From: Metabacillus bambusae
GTDB lineage: Bacteria > Bacillota > Bacilli > Bacillales > Bacillaceae
Direction of reading: 5' to 3'
Assembly: GCF_017497975.1 (NCBI RefSeq)
Contig: NZ_JAGDEL010000013.1
Span: forward strand, 96,368 to 160,367
DNA length: 64,000 bases
In this document: positions 63,978 to 64,000 of the stretch, one piece after another
Layout of the letters: each line of letters opens with the position of its first letter
Position numbering within the stretch: position 1 is the first letter of the stretch
The notes under the pieces: generated by a model
Database searches by the model: none
What the model saw: only the letters and a program-made list of their open reading frames with translations
Told to the model about the DNA's origin: nothing
Position numbers and translations under genes: made by a program

Positions 63978-64000
63978 TGAGTAAAATAACATTTTCAACT
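63978..64000 (+). CDS. Start of a gene cut by the window edge; possible IS3-type OrfA
   Basis: Eight codons (MSKITFST) follow GGGG and run off the window. The start resembles IS3-family OrfA proteins and the hairpin upstream fits an IS left end. The evidence is thin. Confidence 0.35.

Overview
The window reads as chromosome of a low-GC, endospore-forming member of the Bacillaceae. The grounds are spore-surface genes (a CgeB-like glycosyltransferase, a CotY/CotZ-type coat protein, an SpsF-like cytidylyltransferase), a qoxABCD quinol oxidase with divergent ctaB, a proBA operon behind a T-box leader, and strong AGGAGG-type ribosome binding sites throughout. I see no rRNA, tRNA, CRISPR array or prophage. 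Genus is not decidable from this sequence alone.

Layout. 1-7.1 kb is a spore-surface region. A coiled-coil protein is divergent from a small beta-rich protein plus a CgeB-like glycosyltransferase behind a good SigK-type promoter. A dead IS3-family element follows, then a four-gene sugar cassette (GNAT, aldo/keto reductase, SpsF-like cytidylyltransferase, class III aminotransferase). 7.7-14.7 kb holds ppc, an alpha/beta hydrolase and a two-component system. 15-26.2 kb is a carbohydrate locus: a 1692-residue secreted esterase/rhamnogalacturonan-lyase fusion, a second GDSL esterase, a LacI regulator, and an oxidoreductase/ThuA/oxidoreductase set. 26.6-36.5 kb is mixed: a PDZ-Lon protease whose start is displaced by an A8 tract, a TPR-dynamin-like GTPase, a membrane protein, a coat protein, a YjfM/YjfC/YjfL-like operon and an AEC transporter. 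36.7-41.7 kb has the 5-oxoprolinase operon pxpBCA and proBA. 42.3-48.6 kb has a MATE pump, an MBL-TetR-DUF2568 operon and a LacI/alpha-glucosidase operon. 48.9-54.2 kb is respiratory (qoxABCD, ctaB). 54.5-64 kb has cobA, a DDAH-family hydrolase, a sugar ABC-transport operon with a divergent AraC regulator, and a membrane protein with a degenerate J-domain. The right edge may be the start of another insertion sequence.

How the genes work together. Glutamate appears in both proBA (glutamate to proline) and pxpBCA (5-oxoproline to glutamate). Pectin side-chain use is suggested by the secreted lyase and esterases next to a LacI gene and sugar oxidoreductases. The quinol oxidase needs heme A, and ctaB supplies heme O, its precursor.

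The least explained signals are non-coding. A MITE-like family (three full copies and one fragment) has about 8-bp target duplications, perfect in one copy. A second hairpin-rich repeat family (three full copies and one short form) has one copy inside the proBA T-box leader and another supplying the last codons and stop of a gene. Two unrelated intergenic arrays are both built on a period of about 21 nt.
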